Assembly (NCBI GenBank): GCA_029856365.1
Contig: JAHQWW010000006.1
Span: forward strand, 21,555 to 85,554
Reading direction: 5' to 3'
Length of the DNA stretch: 64,000 nt
Source of the DNA: Candidatus Hodarchaeota archaeon
Lineage (GTDB): Archaea; Asgardarchaeota; Heimdallarchaeia; Hodarchaeales; Hodarchaeaceae
Positions 34,920 to 44,123 of this stretch are shown here, piece by piece; positions within the stretch are counted from its first letter, which is position 1; the number at the start of each line of letters is the position of its first letter. The position numbers and the translations under genes were made by a program. Below the pieces are notes generated by a model. That model was given only the letters and a program-made list of their open reading frames with translations. It had not been told where the DNA came from and made no database searches.

Positions 34920-36335
34920 ATGTTACAAACCTGGCACGTCGGAATAGACGACACTGATTCTCAGAGCGGTATGTGTACGACCTTCTTAGGTACTATTATA
35001 GTCGATTTCTTACTCAAACACTCCCTAGAATTTCTCGATTTTCCCAAATTAATACGACTGAATCCCAACATTCCCTATAAAACAAGAGGAAATGGAGCTG
35101 TGGCTATTACATTCATGGCATATGAAGAAATCATTGATAGTCTTTGGAAAGGAATTGTTGGTTTAGTAAAAGAAAATGCTGACATTAATGATCCGCACAC
35201 TGATCCAGGTCTTATACTTATTAAAGGAGAAATTCCTTCCGCTTTCCAAGAATTATATTGGGAGGCATTATATCAAGTAATTCCTTTAAATTTTGTAAAA
35301 CAGCTGCTTAAGAAACACACATCGGAAAAGCATTTCTATGTAAAGGAAGGAAGAGGCCTGATCGGTGCCGCAGCCGCCATTGGGGCGATACTCTCGCAGG
35401 ATTATACTTATGAATTCATTGCTTATCGGAACCCGGAAGAAAAGAAATCTGAACGCTTAATAGACCCCATATCTGTCATAAACGCTGATAAAAAAACTCT
35501 ATTGACCTTCAATAATTATGATTATGAGCACAAGCAAGTAATGATCAGCCCTCACGGGCCTGATCCCGTTTTTTGTGGAATTAGAGGTGAAACCTCAAGT
35601 GCTGTCATCCGAATGTGGGAATTAATTGATATTTTAGAACCGATACAAACAACTATGGTTTTTCGAACCAATCAACATACACAGGTACATTTCCCTAAAA
35701 AATTCCTGGGACATGAACTTAAACCATACCTTTCTGTAAAAGTAAGGGGAATCGTGGCAAAGAAACCGTATAACTACCCTGGTGGTCATGTCATCTTTAC
35801 AATTAAATCAGGTAACGTTTCAATCGATTGTGCAGCATACGAACCTACGAAAAGATTTCGTAAAATCATTAGAGAACTAATCGAAGGAGATGAAGTTCTA
35901 GTTTTTGGAGGAGTTCGACCTGCATCTTCAAAAAACCCAGTTACTATAAATATCGAAGAGGTTCAAATTATCAAGTTAATTTCTATCCAAGAAAAAGTTA
36001 CTCCGAAATGTCCTATCTGTGGAGCTTCTCTTACTTCTGCAGGGAGAAACCAAGGATTGAAATGTAAAAAATGCTCATTTACATCTCCAAAGAAAAAATA
36101 CATCTGTCAACAGAAAAGTCGAAAACTTCGAACTGGGGTAAGATATGTAATCCCTGTTTGTGCTCAAAGACACTTAACTAAACCAGTTACCAGGAATCTT
36201 CCCTTACAATTTCATCTTTCACCTGAAATAGATTTCAAGTATGCTTTTTATGACTTCTTGAAAAAAAGAACAATATTAAACAATCATGATATCAATAGAA
36301 GAGAAACTTACACTTACATGAAAAATAAAAAATAA
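34920..36335 (+). CDS. tiaS: tRNA(Ile2) 2-agmatinylcytidine synthetase TiaS
   Basis: 471 residues. TiaS attaches agmatine to C34 of tRNA-Ile2 so that it reads AUA. Motifs include GIDDTDSQSGMCTTFLG at the N-terminus, RLNPNIPYKTRGNGAVAI (about 43-60), GLIGAAAAIGA and, in the C-terminal part, an OB-like domain and a zinc ribbon (CPICG, CKKC near residue 365-385). The family and its substrate are well established. Being next to agmatinase and deoxyhypusine synthase brings three agmatine/polyamine-linked genes together. Confidence 0.94.
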   Translation: MLQTWHVGIDDTDSQSGMCTTFLGTIIVDFLLKHSLEFLDFPKLIRLNPNIPYKTRGNGAVAITFMAYEEIIDSLWKGIVGLVKENADINDPHTDPGLILIKGEIPSAFQELYWEALYQVIPLNFVKQLLKKHTSEKHFYVKEGRGLIGAAAAIGAILSQDYTYEFIAYRNPEEKKSERLIDPISVINADKKTLLTFNNYDYEHKQVMISPHGPDPVFCGIRGETSSAVIRMWELIDILEPIQTTMVFRTNQHTQVHFPKKFLGHELKPYLSVKVRGIVAKKPYNYPGGHVIFTIKSGNVSIDCAAYEPTKRFRKIIRELIEGDEVLVFGGVRPASSKNPVTINIEEVQIIKLISIQEKVTPKCPICGASLTSAGRNQGLKCKKCSFTSPKKKYICQQKSRKLRTGVRYVIPVCAQRHLTKPVTRNLPLQFHLSPEIDFKYAFYDFLKKRTILNNHDINRRETYTYMKNKK

Positions 36336-36414
36336 ACTAAAAAAAGGAAGTCTCGGAAAGATTTGAATATATAGTCCTTAAAAATGGCACAAGGTACGAA
36401 CAAAGGTAAAAAAC

Positions 36415-37692
36415 ATGTACATTCTCCAAGATATATTCGATGGCGTTCTTAATCTATTCACAATGCCTATGACTGTTCTGCAAGATATAACTGATGTCAT
36501 TCCAACCCAACCTCCTCTATCATCGATATTTATTCTTATTGTTGCATTCTTTGTATCATTAGCGTCTACTTTGGTTTCTAGAAAAATGATTGATGTTGAT
36601 AAATTAAGAAGGCTTACAAGAGAAACAAAAAAGTATCAAAAATTACGTATGCAAATGCTAAAAACAGCTGATAGTAAATTAAAGTTAAAATATGAGAGAA
36701 ATGCTGACAGGATGCGAAAAGTACAATCCGAACTTACAATGATGAACTTGAAACCATTAATGATCATGTTTCTTCCAATGATAATTTTTTTCATTGTTCT
36801 CTCTGGTTTCTATAGCTTCCACACAGGTATCACTTATATTGCTTATGCAGAGGCTACTGATGGTGATTCTGTAACTACAATGCTGATAAATAAGCCACCA
36901 GGGACAATTAAAGATGATTTAATGATTGCTTTAATGGTTAGCACAATTGGTTCCGATAACAATGGCACCTCAATAAGCTCAACTCCCTCTGGCTGGACAA
37001 ATGAGCATGAGTATATACATAATGCAATTAGCGGTCAGCATGTTTATATTTATTGGAAAATTGCAGGTGATTCTGAACCTTCAAATTATACATGGACTTG
37101 GACAGATAACTGTAGTTGGATAGGTCAGATTAATACTTTTAGGAATGTAAATACTACCTCTCCAATCCATATCAAGGGAGCTGTTCAACAAAAAACGGAA
37201 GAACCTTGTGTATCTCCAAGTGTAAAAACATCACAGGATAAATGTATGATTTGGCTTTATGCGATAGCTAATAGTGCTGATGTTGAGGATGACAATGTTC
37301 CAAGTAAAACAAAAATGATAAAGGGAACAGAAAGAGCTGATCCAGAAAACGGTATTATTGTCGAAACAGCGTATTTCGTACATAATTCTGCTGGAGATAC
37401 AGAAGCCAAAGAATGGACTGACTGGCTTAATCAAGATGTGGAAAATAGTGGTCAGCAGTACGCTTTGAATCCAGCTTATAAGGGGAAAATGGTGTCAGGA
37501 AATGTCCCTGCTATAATACCCTTTGATCCAACCTTCGGACTTGAAACCCTTTGGATTTTCCAAATAGGAAAGAATGCAGAGCTTCCTGGATGGGGACAAG
37601 TCTTTATACCCAATTATATCTGGTGGTATTTTGGTGGTAGCTTAGCATTTGGATCAATTTTACGAAAAATTTCAGGACTACAACCTGATTGA
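36415..37692 (+). CDS. EMC3/DUF106-like membrane insertase with inserted exodomain
   Basis: 425 residues. The ends match the archaeal DUF106 group of the Oxa1/YidC/EMC3/Get1 superfamily: TM1 (about 36-55), a cytoplasmic charged coiled coil (about 60-110), TM2 (about 113-133) and TM3 at the C-terminus (about 395-417, YIWWYFGGSLAFGSILRKI). Between TM2 and TM3, on the outside, lies an insert of about 230 residues that DUF106 proteins normally lack. It has features of secreted beta-rich domains (INKPPGTIKDDLMIAL, STPSGWTNE, VYIYWKIAGDSEPSNYTW). The gene precedes L34e, the usual DUF106 neighbourhood. Confidence 0.8.
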   Translation: MYILQDIFDGVLNLFTMPMTVLQDITDVIPTQPPLSSIFILIVAFFVSLASTLVSRKMIDVDKLRRLTRETKKYQKLRMQMLKTADSKLKLKYERNADRMRKVQSELTMMNLKPLMIMFLPMIIFFIVLSGFYSFHTGITYIAYAEATDGDSVTTMLINKPPGTIKDDLMIALMVSTIGSDNNGTSISSTPSGWTNEHEYIHNAISGQHVYIYWKIAGDSEPSNYTWTWTDNCSWIGQINTFRNVNTTSPIHIKGAVQQKTEEPCVSPSVKTSQDKCMIWLYAIANSADVEDDNVPSKTKMIKGTERADPENGIIVETAYFVHNSAGDTEAKEWTDWLNQDVENSGQQYALNPAYKGKMVSGNVPAIIPFDPTFGLETLWIFQIGKNAELPGWGQVFIPNYIWWYFGGSLAFGSILRKISGLQPD

Positions 37693-37724
37693 GACCAAAT
37701 CAAGGTTTTAGGTGTTCAATTAAA

Positions 37725-37943
37725 ATGACTAAGAATGTTAGAAAGAAAAAAAGTCCAGGGGGACGAATACTAGTACATAAAGCCAAAAGAAGAACTCAAA
37801 AGTCGCATTGTAGAATTTGTGGTACGGTAGTACAAACAAACACATTGAAAGACTCTAAAAGTGGAAGACATGCTGATCGACCATATGGAGGAGAGATTTG
37901 TCACGCCTGTCTAAGAACTACTATTCAGGCACTTAATTTATAA
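37725..37943 (+). CDS. rpl34e: Ribosomal protein L34e
   Basis: 72 residues from ATG 37725 (the frame opens earlier at a TTG). SPGGRILVHKAKRR is the family hallmark; the cysteine pairs CRICG and CHAC hold zinc. AGGTG lies upstream of the ATG. In archaea L34e commonly follows the DUF106 gene, as here. Confidence 0.93.
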   Translation: MTKNVRKKKSPGGRILVHKAKRRTQKSHCRICGTVVQTNTLKDSKSGRHADRPYGGEICHACLRTTIQALNL

Positions 37944-38003
37944 CAACTCCTGAATTAAACGATAATTATTCTTGATTTATGACAATTAAAGAAGGCAAAA
38001 AAT

Positions 38004-38414
38004 ATGAGTCCTCGAAGTAAGAAAAGAAAGAAGAAGATTTCATGTAAAAAATGTGGCTATGTTCTAAATCCCATTGAAACTCCTCCAGAAAAAACATGGC
38101 AGTTAATTAGTCCAATGCCAGATAAGGATGGTCGAGTTACTTTAACCATAATGGGATCATTTCACTGTCCAACATGTAATGCTTCTGTTCGTGCTTCTTT
38201 AAAGAAAATTCGTGGAGACGAAATCGGTTCAGGAAAATCGAAGAAAGAATTACTAATTCAAGCAGTTAACCTTGTCGAAGAAGCTACTGATATTGACCAA
38301 ATCGAAATCGCAGGTATATCAGCTGCTGCTGTTGGTAAAGCCATTGAAACCCTGATAAATCAGGGTGAGCTTAAAGGACGAGTGGAGAACGGAATTTTCT
38401 ATCCCCAGAGATGA
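38004..38414 (+). CDS. Archaeal zinc-ribbon/winged-helix protein of unknown function
   Basis: 136 residues. A basic N-terminus (SPRSKKRKKK) leads to a zinc ribbon (CKKCG at about 14, CPTCN at about 52) containing KTWQLISPMPDKDGRVT, then a C-terminal part with helices and a wing-like strand that could be a winged helix. I recall similar small zinc-ribbon proteins in archaea but no assigned function. It follows L34e and may bind nucleic acid. Confidence 0.6.
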   Translation: MSPRSKKRKKKISCKKCGYVLNPIETPPEKTWQLISPMPDKDGRVTLTIMGSFHCPTCNASVRASLKKIRGDEIGSGKSKKELLIQAVNLVEEATDIDQIEIAGISAAAVGKAIETLINQGELKGRVENGIFYPQR

Positions 38415-38418
38415 TTCA

Positions 38419-39618
38419 TTAAATCTTATTTTTTGTTATCTCTCGGATGACAATGGTGCCATAGGATCCTTTAGGTATACTAAATGTAACTTTAATCCCT
38501 TTCTCTTCAATATCCATTGGAAAATAATTGAAATTGTTCGGGAAGATAATAGCTCTTCTTGAGGATCCTTTTGAACGCAAGTTTGGTTGCTCATGTCTAA
38601 AACTGTGTAAATCTAAGGAGTCTTTCTCTAATAAAGCTGTTAAGTTATCCCATATTTCATCACTAACTTGTTCTTGAATAGTCCGATATCCTGGTAAAGG
38701 AATTGCAATGTCACTAGCAAGGGGAACACAGGTCTTGTTAAGATGACTTAAAACTCTATTAAAAAGATAAGACTGGTAAGCAGAAATTGCTAACTTCAGA
38801 AACGACTTAGGTAAATTCAACATGATGCTTTTAGCTGAATGATGTCTTATTAGTCCCCTTAACAACATCCTTTCAATATGATATGAATATGGGAATTCGA
38901 ATCTTAACTTATTGTAAGAATGAGTTTCATGATATTTCTGTCGTAATTTTGTAATCCGCTCATTCTCCAAGGGGCTTATTTCACCTAAATATTTAGTAAC
39001 TGCATCGGAATACTTCTCCTGTAGAAGAAGTTTTCCTATTAAATGGAGAATGGGTCGTCTTGCTCCAAATCGTTGAGGTCCATAAAAGTTTAGGACTCCT
39101 TTTAATTCTAGATGAACTTTAAAGTGTTCCCATTCTTCATTGTTCCACTTCTGATGATTGTTGCGAATTATGATTTCGAAAAAGTTCCCTAGCAAATCAC
39201 CTATTTTAACAGCGAATTTCTGACGTATAGGATAAAATATCTTAATATTTGGTAAATTTGTAGTGTAAATCCGCTTTTTATCAATGTTCCAAATTGAAAT
39301 TCTCTGATAGGTTTCAGCAGCAGCATCCTTCAAACCTGCAAAACCAAAATCCTTTTCTGCGATCTTCCAGCTACTACTTAGCTTTCTTATTGCACTATAA
39401 GTGTCAAGGCCTGTTTTCCAGAGAACACAATGAATGAACATCCCTCCTAAATTATCACCGATTTCTGATCCATCGAAAATAGGTTTTCCACTTGGAGGTA
39501 TTTCTCGAACTATGAAGTCTTTATTTCGCTGCTTTATTATACCCCCTATACCCGTAAATTGTGGTGTACTATAACCATGAACTCCAATATTGGACTCAAT
39601 TGAATAATCTTTCAACAT
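38419..39618 (-). CDS. truD: tRNA pseudouridine synthase TruD
   Basis: 399 residues. The catalytic motif FAGLKDAAAETYQ places the aspartate at residue 98. Other family motifs are DFIVREIP near the N-terminus and NFYGPQRFGARRP (the characteristic Asn-Tyr-x-Gly-x-Gln-Arg-Phe-Gly segment). TruD modifies U13 in bacterial tRNAs; archaeal and eukaryotic (Pus7) members have broader targets. It follows L11 by two bases and should share its transcript. Confidence 0.93.
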   Translation of the reverse strand: MLKDYSIESNIGVHGYSTPQFTGIGGIIKQRNKDFIVREIPPSGKPIFDGSEIGDNLGGMFIHCVLWKTGLDTYSAIRKLSSSWKIAEKDFGFAGLKDAAAETYQRISIWNIDKKRIYTTNLPNIKIFYPIRQKFAVKIGDLLGNFFEIIIRNNHQKWNNEEWEHFKVHLELKGVLNFYGPQRFGARRPILHLIGKLLLQEKYSDAVTKYLGEISPLENERITKLRQKYHETHSYNKLRFEFPYSYHIERMLLRGLIRHHSAKSIMLNLPKSFLKLAISAYQSYLFNRVLSHLNKTCVPLASDIAIPLPGYRTIQEQVSDEIWDNLTALLEKDSLDLHSFRHEQPNLRSKGSSRRAIIFPNNFNYFPMDIEEKGIKVTFSIPKGSYGTIVIREITKNKI

Positions 39619-39620
39619 AA

Positions 39621-40094
39621 CTACTCAAAAAATTTATCGTATTTTCCTGCATTAATGGCTTCAATTATTGTTTTTGGATCCTCATCATCTATGGTTAAAC
39701 CCATTGATATACACGTCCCCACAACCTCTTTCACTGCAGATTGCAAATTAATAGCTAGCATGGATTCCTGTTTCATCTGAGCAACTTTAATGCATTGAGC
39801 AAAATTGAGATTTCCCACTTTCTCACTATTCGGAGTACCACTTCCTTTCTCTACTCCCGCTTCCCTTAAAAGTAAAGACGATGTAGGAGGAACACCGACA
39901 ACTATTGTAAAGTTCCGTGAATCATCCACTTCAACTTTAACGGGGACTTTCATCCCTGTAAAGCCTTGGGTTTTTTTATTAATTTCATCAATGACAGCTT
40001 TGATATTTACACCTAAAGGCCCTAATTGAGGCCCTAGGGGCGGACCAGGTGTTGCTTGGCCTGCATCAACTAATGCTTCAATGGTCTTGGACAT
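39621..40094 (-). CDS. rpl11: Ribosomal protein L11
   Basis: 157 residues. The N-terminal AGQATPGPPLGPQLGPLG is diagnostic. L11 forms the base of the L7/L12-type stalk with the GTPase centre of 23S rRNA. The frame opens at GTG 40103, but ATG 40094 with AGGTGA six bases upstream is the better start. Usually it heads L11-L1-L10-L12; here L1 is divergent and L10 is 4 kb away. Confidence 0.95.
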   Translation of the reverse strand: MSKTIEALVDAGQATPGPPLGPQLGPLGVNIKAVIDEINKKTQGFTGMKVPVKVEVDDSRNFTIVVGVPPTSSLLLREAGVEKGSGTPNSEKVGNLNFAQCIKVAQMKQESMLAINLQSAVKEVVGTCISMGLTIDDEDPKTIIEAINAGKYDKFFE

Positions 40095-40314
40095 TATTTT
40101 CACCTGAATGAATGAGAAATAACTTCTATGTTCTAATTCTCACTAATAATCCAGTAATTAACGATTTTAGAGTGAAAAATTAAATTTTTTGATACCTCTT
40201 CACCATCTCTATCTTTACGGTTTCTCAAAACACACAAAAAACTTTACTAGAAAACCTTGTAATAGATTAAAAACATCAAAGAAGCCTAAATTACAATTCA
40301 AAAGGGAATATTTC

Positions 40315-40974
40315 ATGTCATATACACCAAATCAACTGGAAGAAGCAATATCTGGAGCCAAAGTTAAAAGTATTGAAAGAAAACAAAGAAAATTTATTGA
40401 AACCGTTGAAATGTCCATTGGCCTTCGTGATATTGATTTAAAGAATCCTGCAAATAGAATCAACTTAGAAACCTTAGTTCCAAATGATTTGGGAGGCAAA
40501 TCTAGTGTTGCCATCTTTGCTGAAGGTGATCTTGCCGTCAAATCAAAAGAAGCTGGATTAACGACTTTGAGCCGCCAGGAAATCGAGAGACTAGCTAAAG
40601 AACCAAAGAATGCAAAAAAGCTAGCTAATGAATTCTCATTCTTTCTCGCAGAGCCGCAGTTAATGCCTATTGTAGCCAAATTTCTTGGAAAAACTCTGGG
40701 ACCAAGAGGAAAGATGCCTAAACCAATTTCAGCTCGAATTGAAATTGATAAATTTGTGGAAAGATACGAACGTACAGTGAAGCTGAGATTAAAATCAACC
40801 CCTGTAATCAATACAAAGATTGGAAAAGCCAATCAGGCTAATAAAGACTTAGCGGATAATGCAAGTTCAATTTTACAAACATTAACTACAAAACTTCCAA
40901 AAGGAGCTGCACAAATTAAATCAGTGAGCTTTAAAACCACAATGGGGCCCTCCGAGAAAATTAAGGGGAAATAA
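40315..40974 (+). CDS. rpl1: Ribosomal protein L1
   Basis: 219 residues from ATG 40315; the 42-codon extension upstream is untypical leader. LGKTLGPRGKMPKP is the L1 signature. L1 guards the E-site tRNA exit and, in many archaea, represses its own mRNA; I could not confirm a leader motif. It heads the operon L1-L39e-L31e-aIF6-LX-prefoldin-FtsY. Confidence 0.94.
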   Translation: MSYTPNQLEEAISGAKVKSIERKQRKFIETVEMSIGLRDIDLKNPANRINLETLVPNDLGGKSSVAIFAEGDLAVKSKEAGLTTLSRQEIERLAKEPKNAKKLANEFSFFLAEPQLMPIVAKFLGKTLGPRGKMPKPISARIEIDKFVERYERTVKLRLKSTPVINTKIGKANQANKDLADNASSILQTLTTKLPKGAAQIKSVSFKTTMGPSEKIKGK

Positions 40975-40986
40975 GGAGATTAATAG

Positions 40987-41142
40987 ATGGCACGACATAA
41001 ACCTCATGCAAAAAAAATTCGCCTTGGTAAAAGAATAAATTCTAACCAGACCGTTCCAACTTGGGTAATTATGAAAACTTCACGAAAAGTAACTACTCAT
41101 CCGAAAAAAAGACAATGGCGTTCCACAAAAATAAAACCTTAA
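40987..41142 (+). CDS. rpl39e: Ribosomal protein L39e
   Basis: 51 residues, starting [20 protein letters not shown] and containing [12 protein letters not shown]; this is the classic very small, basic L39e of the polypeptide exit tunnel. GGAG lies 9 bases before the ATG. It sits between L1 and L31e, the normal archaeal position. Confidence 0.95.
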   Translation: MARHKPHAKKIRLGKRINSNQTVPTWVIMKTSRKVTTHPKKRQWRSTKIKP

Positions 41143-41160
41143 GTATAGAAGGAGAATCTA

Positions 41161-41442
41161 ATGAGTGAAGCCTCATCTGACGCAGTAATAGAAGAAAGGA
41201 TTTACACAATTCCGTTCAGTAAGGTAGTCTATGGTCGACGAATTCCTCGTCCTAGGAGAACTCCAAGAGCAATACGGCATCTTCGTGCTTTTGTTAGACG
41301 GCATCTTCGGTGTGATGCGGTTATTATTGACCCCGAAGTGAATGAGTTTATGTGGGCTCGTGGAATTCAACACCCACCAAGAAAAATCAGAATTCGTGCT
41401 GTAAAAACTGAAGATGATATTGTAACTGTTTATCTCGGATGA
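41161..41442 (+). CDS. rpl31e: Ribosomal protein L31e
   Basis: 93 residues. RTPRAIRHLRAFVRRHL (about 37-53) and PPRKIRIRAVKTEDD identify L31e, located at the exit tunnel. GGAGA precedes the ATG. It is followed by aIF6 after 62 bases. Confidence 0.95.
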   Translation: MSEASSDAVIEERIYTIPFSKVVYGRRIPRPRRTPRAIRHLRAFVRRHLRCDAVIIDPEVNEFMWARGIQHPPRKIRIRAVKTEDDIVTVYLG

Positions 41443-41504
41443 TATACGATTTTTTATCTTTTTTCTACTTCAATTTAGACAATTCTTATTTGTGAGTCTT
41501 TAAC

Positions 41505-42155
41505 ATGGAAATTGAATTCATTGACTTTCTAGGTAGTATTCATATTGGGGTCAAAATATTATGTACGGAAAATAAGGCATTTCTACCAAACAATACTCCT
41601 TTAAATCTCAAAAATCTTGTCCATCGGACTTTGAAAGTTGAAATGACCCAAATTTCAGATAATATTATAGGTTCTTTAGCTATAGGAAATTCTTTTGGAA
41701 TTGTTGTTTCAAGTGTGATTAGTTCAGAGGTAATAGACGAAATAAAGTCAGCAGGTCTTCCAATCTATCAATCTTCGGAATTTTTTGCATTTGGTAATGT
41801 TGTACTTGCGAATGATTATAGTGGATTAATCTCTCCTATAGTTCCTCCTATAATTAGAAAAGAAATATCTGATACACTAAATATTCCTCTAGAAGCAAAG
41901 AAAATTGCAAATTCAGATTTAGTCGGAAGTCTTGCTTTTGTTACCAATAATGGAGGATTGTTTACACCACTTGCCAGTGAAGAAGAGATTTCCGAGATAA
42001 AAGAAATACTCCACCTACAACAGGTAGGAGTTGGAAGTGTTAACAAAGGTTCTGAATTTGTGGCCTCTGGAATAACCGGAAACACTAAAGGAATGCTTAT
42101 TGGGCGAGAAACAACAGGTATTGAGATTATGGAAATAACACGCTGTTTTTCTTAA
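41505..42155 (+). CDS. eif6: Translation initiation factor 6 (aIF6)
   Basis: 216 residues made of five repeated beta-alpha units, visible as recurring GSLAIGNSFGIVVSS, ANDYSGLISP and VTNNGGLFTPLAS segments. aIF6 binds the large subunit and blocks premature joining of subunits. The length is typical. It lies between L31e and LX, as in many archaea. Confidence 0.94.
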   Translation: MEIEFIDFLGSIHIGVKILCTENKAFLPNNTPLNLKNLVHRTLKVEMTQISDNIIGSLAIGNSFGIVVSSVISSEVIDEIKSAGLPIYQSSEFFAFGNVVLANDYSGLISPIVPPIIRKEISDTLNIPLEAKKIANSDLVGSLAFVTNNGGLFTPLASEEEISEIKEILHLQQVGVGSVNKGSEFVASGITGNTKGMLIGRETTGIEIMEITRCFS

Positions 42156-42254
42156 TGAATCAGAAAGATTACTCGAACGAATTGCGAATTAATATAAAGA
42201 AAGTAAAAAATCGAAGTGAATTGAAAAAAAGTCACCTATAAAGGGTAGAATAAC

Positions 42255-42521
42255 ATGAAAAATGATATAGCTGTTAAGATCTATAGAATCTTGGGATTTT
42301 TTAAACAAAGACGGGAAACAACCTCTTTTTCCAAAGAATTATGTGCCTTAACTGAAGAACAGGCCAAAGATAAGCTTTTTTCGGAATTTGGAAGCCGAAA
42401 CCGTCTAAAAAGACGACAAATTCGAATTATTTCAATTGATGAGATTTCCCCACAAGAAATTACAGATCCATTTATTCAAAAACTAGTTTCCACTGATTTC
42501 AAGATTCCATATGAGGATTAA
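42255..42521 (+). CDS. rpl20e: Ribosomal protein LX (L18Ae/L20a)
   Basis: 88 residues. The IYRILGFFKQRRETTSFSKE start and the SRNRLKRRQIRI middle match archaeal LX, a shortened relative of eukaryotic L18a. Its start follows aIF6 by 99 bases and prefoldin alpha follows after three bases. Confidence 0.9.
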   Translation: MKNDIAVKIYRILGFFKQRRETTSFSKELCALTEEQAKDKLFSEFGSRNRLKRRQIRIISIDEISPQEITDPFIQKLVSTDFKIPYED

Positions 42522-42524
42522 TAG

Positions 42525-42971
42525 ATGTCTAGTTCAACCCTACCTGATGAAGTACTTAATCAGGTGAAAAATCTTCAAATAGAAATAGACCAATTACAAT
42601 CAAATATTGGCGCGATAGAACAACAAATGACACTTATTTATAGAGTCATTAATTCATTGAACGATGCGATTAAAACTCAAAGCGAGCTCAAATCAAAAAA
42701 ACCTGGAGATAAAATTTTAGTACCTATTGGAGGATCAAACCTAATTTTATGTACAATTAAAGATTCTCAGAAGACATTCATGTCTCTAGGATCGGGGATA
42801 ACTCTTCAAACAGAGATTGAAAACTCAAAAAACAGAAATAAATCCCAAATCGAAAATTTAGAGAATAGTATAAAGCAACTCCAAGAACAACACTCACAAT
42901 TATCTCAAAAGCTAAATCTTCAAAGACGAGAATTGCTGCAAATCGCCCAAAAATACCAAATTTTGCAATAA
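42525..42971 (+). CDS. pfdA: Prefoldin subunit alpha
   Basis: 148 residues with two long coiled-coil helices (about 8-55 and 98-145) flanking a beta-hairpin segment KILVPIGGSNL, the prefoldin alpha pattern. Prefoldin delivers unfolded proteins to the thermosome. The order LX-pfdA-ftsY is conserved in archaea. Confidence 0.92.
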   Translation: MSSSTLPDEVLNQVKNLQIEIDQLQSNIGAIEQQMTLIYRVINSLNDAIKTQSELKSKKPGDKILVPIGGSNLILCTIKDSQKTFMSLGSGITLQTEIENSKNRNKSQIENLENSIKQLQEQHSQLSQKLNLQRRELLQIAQKYQILQ

Positions 42972-43067
42972 ATACTAAAAATCATTATTAAAGCAGATAT
43001 TAAGTGAAGGTAAAAAATATTTCAATTATAGGGTGAATCATGCAATTTTTGGAGGTTTTCATAAAGA

Positions 43068-43991
43068 TTGTCATCTTTAAAAAAGGGAGTACACAAGTTT
43101 CTTGGAAAAGTTTCTACATATGAAATCAATGAAAAAAATATTAGAAAAGCTATTCGTGAATTTGAACTACTCCTCATATCAAATGATGTTTCTCTAAAAG
43201 TAGCAAAAAAGATTTCTAAGAAACTTACGACTGAAATGCTTGGGAAGCGTGCAAAAAGATTCAGTGATCTCTCAAAAATGATTCCTGTTTTTGCAAAACC
43301 AATTATACTCGACATTATTTCACCGAAAAAACCACTTAATCTTATTGAAGTCCTAGAAAATCATCAGAAAATTACAAATCAAACAACTAAAAAACTTCCT
43401 CTCGTTTTTTTATTCTTAGGAATAAATGGTACTGGAAAAACTACTTCTATTGCAAAATTGGCTTATCTATTAAAGAAAAGAGGGTACAAGGTAATACTTG
43501 CAGCTAGTGACACATTTCGTTCAGGAGCTCAAGAACAACTAAAAGTACATGCAGACAGAATTGGTGTCAAATTAATTAGGGGTAAATATGGTAGTGATTC
43601 TGCAGCTGTAGCTTATGATGCAATTGCTCATGCGAAATCAAAATATGCTGACGCTGTAATGATCGACACTTCTGGACGAATGGCTGTAAACCAGGATTTA
43701 ATGCAAGAAATGAAGAAAATTCATCGAGTTACAAGGCCAGATTATTCAATACTGGTTGTAGACGCATTAGCTGGGAATGACGCAACAGAACAAGCAAAAG
43801 ATTTTCATAAGGAAATTCCCTTAAATGGCATAATTCTCGCAAAAATGGATGCTGATGCTCGTGGTGGAGCTTTGATATCCGTTACTTTTGCTACAGGAGG
43901 AGTTCCCGTTCTTTTTCTCGGGACGGGTCAAAAATATACCGATTTTGAGTTATTTCAACCTAAAAATTATGTCGATCAGCTATTAAAATAA
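43068..43991 (+). CDS. ftsY: Signal recognition particle receptor FtsY
   Basis: 307 residues. After an N domain come the SRP-GTPase motifs: GINGTGKTTS (about 119-128), DTFRSGAQEQL, DTSGR (about 201-205) and AKMDADARGGA. FtsY docks the SRP-ribosome complex at the membrane, handing chains to SecY/SecE. Start is TTG 43068 with a strong GGAGGT 11 bases upstream; an ATG at 43039 is out of frame. The N-terminal acidic A domain is absent, as in other archaea. Confidence 0.94.
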   Translation: MSSLKKGVHKFLGKVSTYEINEKNIRKAIREFELLLISNDVSLKVAKKISKKLTTEMLGKRAKRFSDLSKMIPVFAKPIILDIISPKKPLNLIEVLENHQKITNQTTKKLPLVFLFLGINGTGKTTSIAKLAYLLKKRGYKVILAASDTFRSGAQEQLKVHADRIGVKLIRGKYGSDSAAVAYDAIAHAKSKYADAVMIDTSGRMAVNQDLMQEMKKIHRVTRPDYSILVVDALAGNDATEQAKDFHKEIPLNGIILAKMDADARGGALISVTFATGGVPVLFLGTGQKYTDFELFQPKNYVDQLLK

Positions 43992-44123
43992 GACATACCA
44001 ATTTTCAAGAGAATAAAGATTTCCATACCCTTAGAACTTGAATTAAACTTGCAAACAGCTTTTTACTCATCTTACCATTTTTTAATCACTGTATTACTAA
44101 CAAATGTTGTGAGAAAATTAGTT

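Noticed and set aside
40189..40314. N-terminal extension of L1
   Set aside because: The extra 42 residues match no L1; ATG 40315 begins the conserved protein and has a GGGA upstream.
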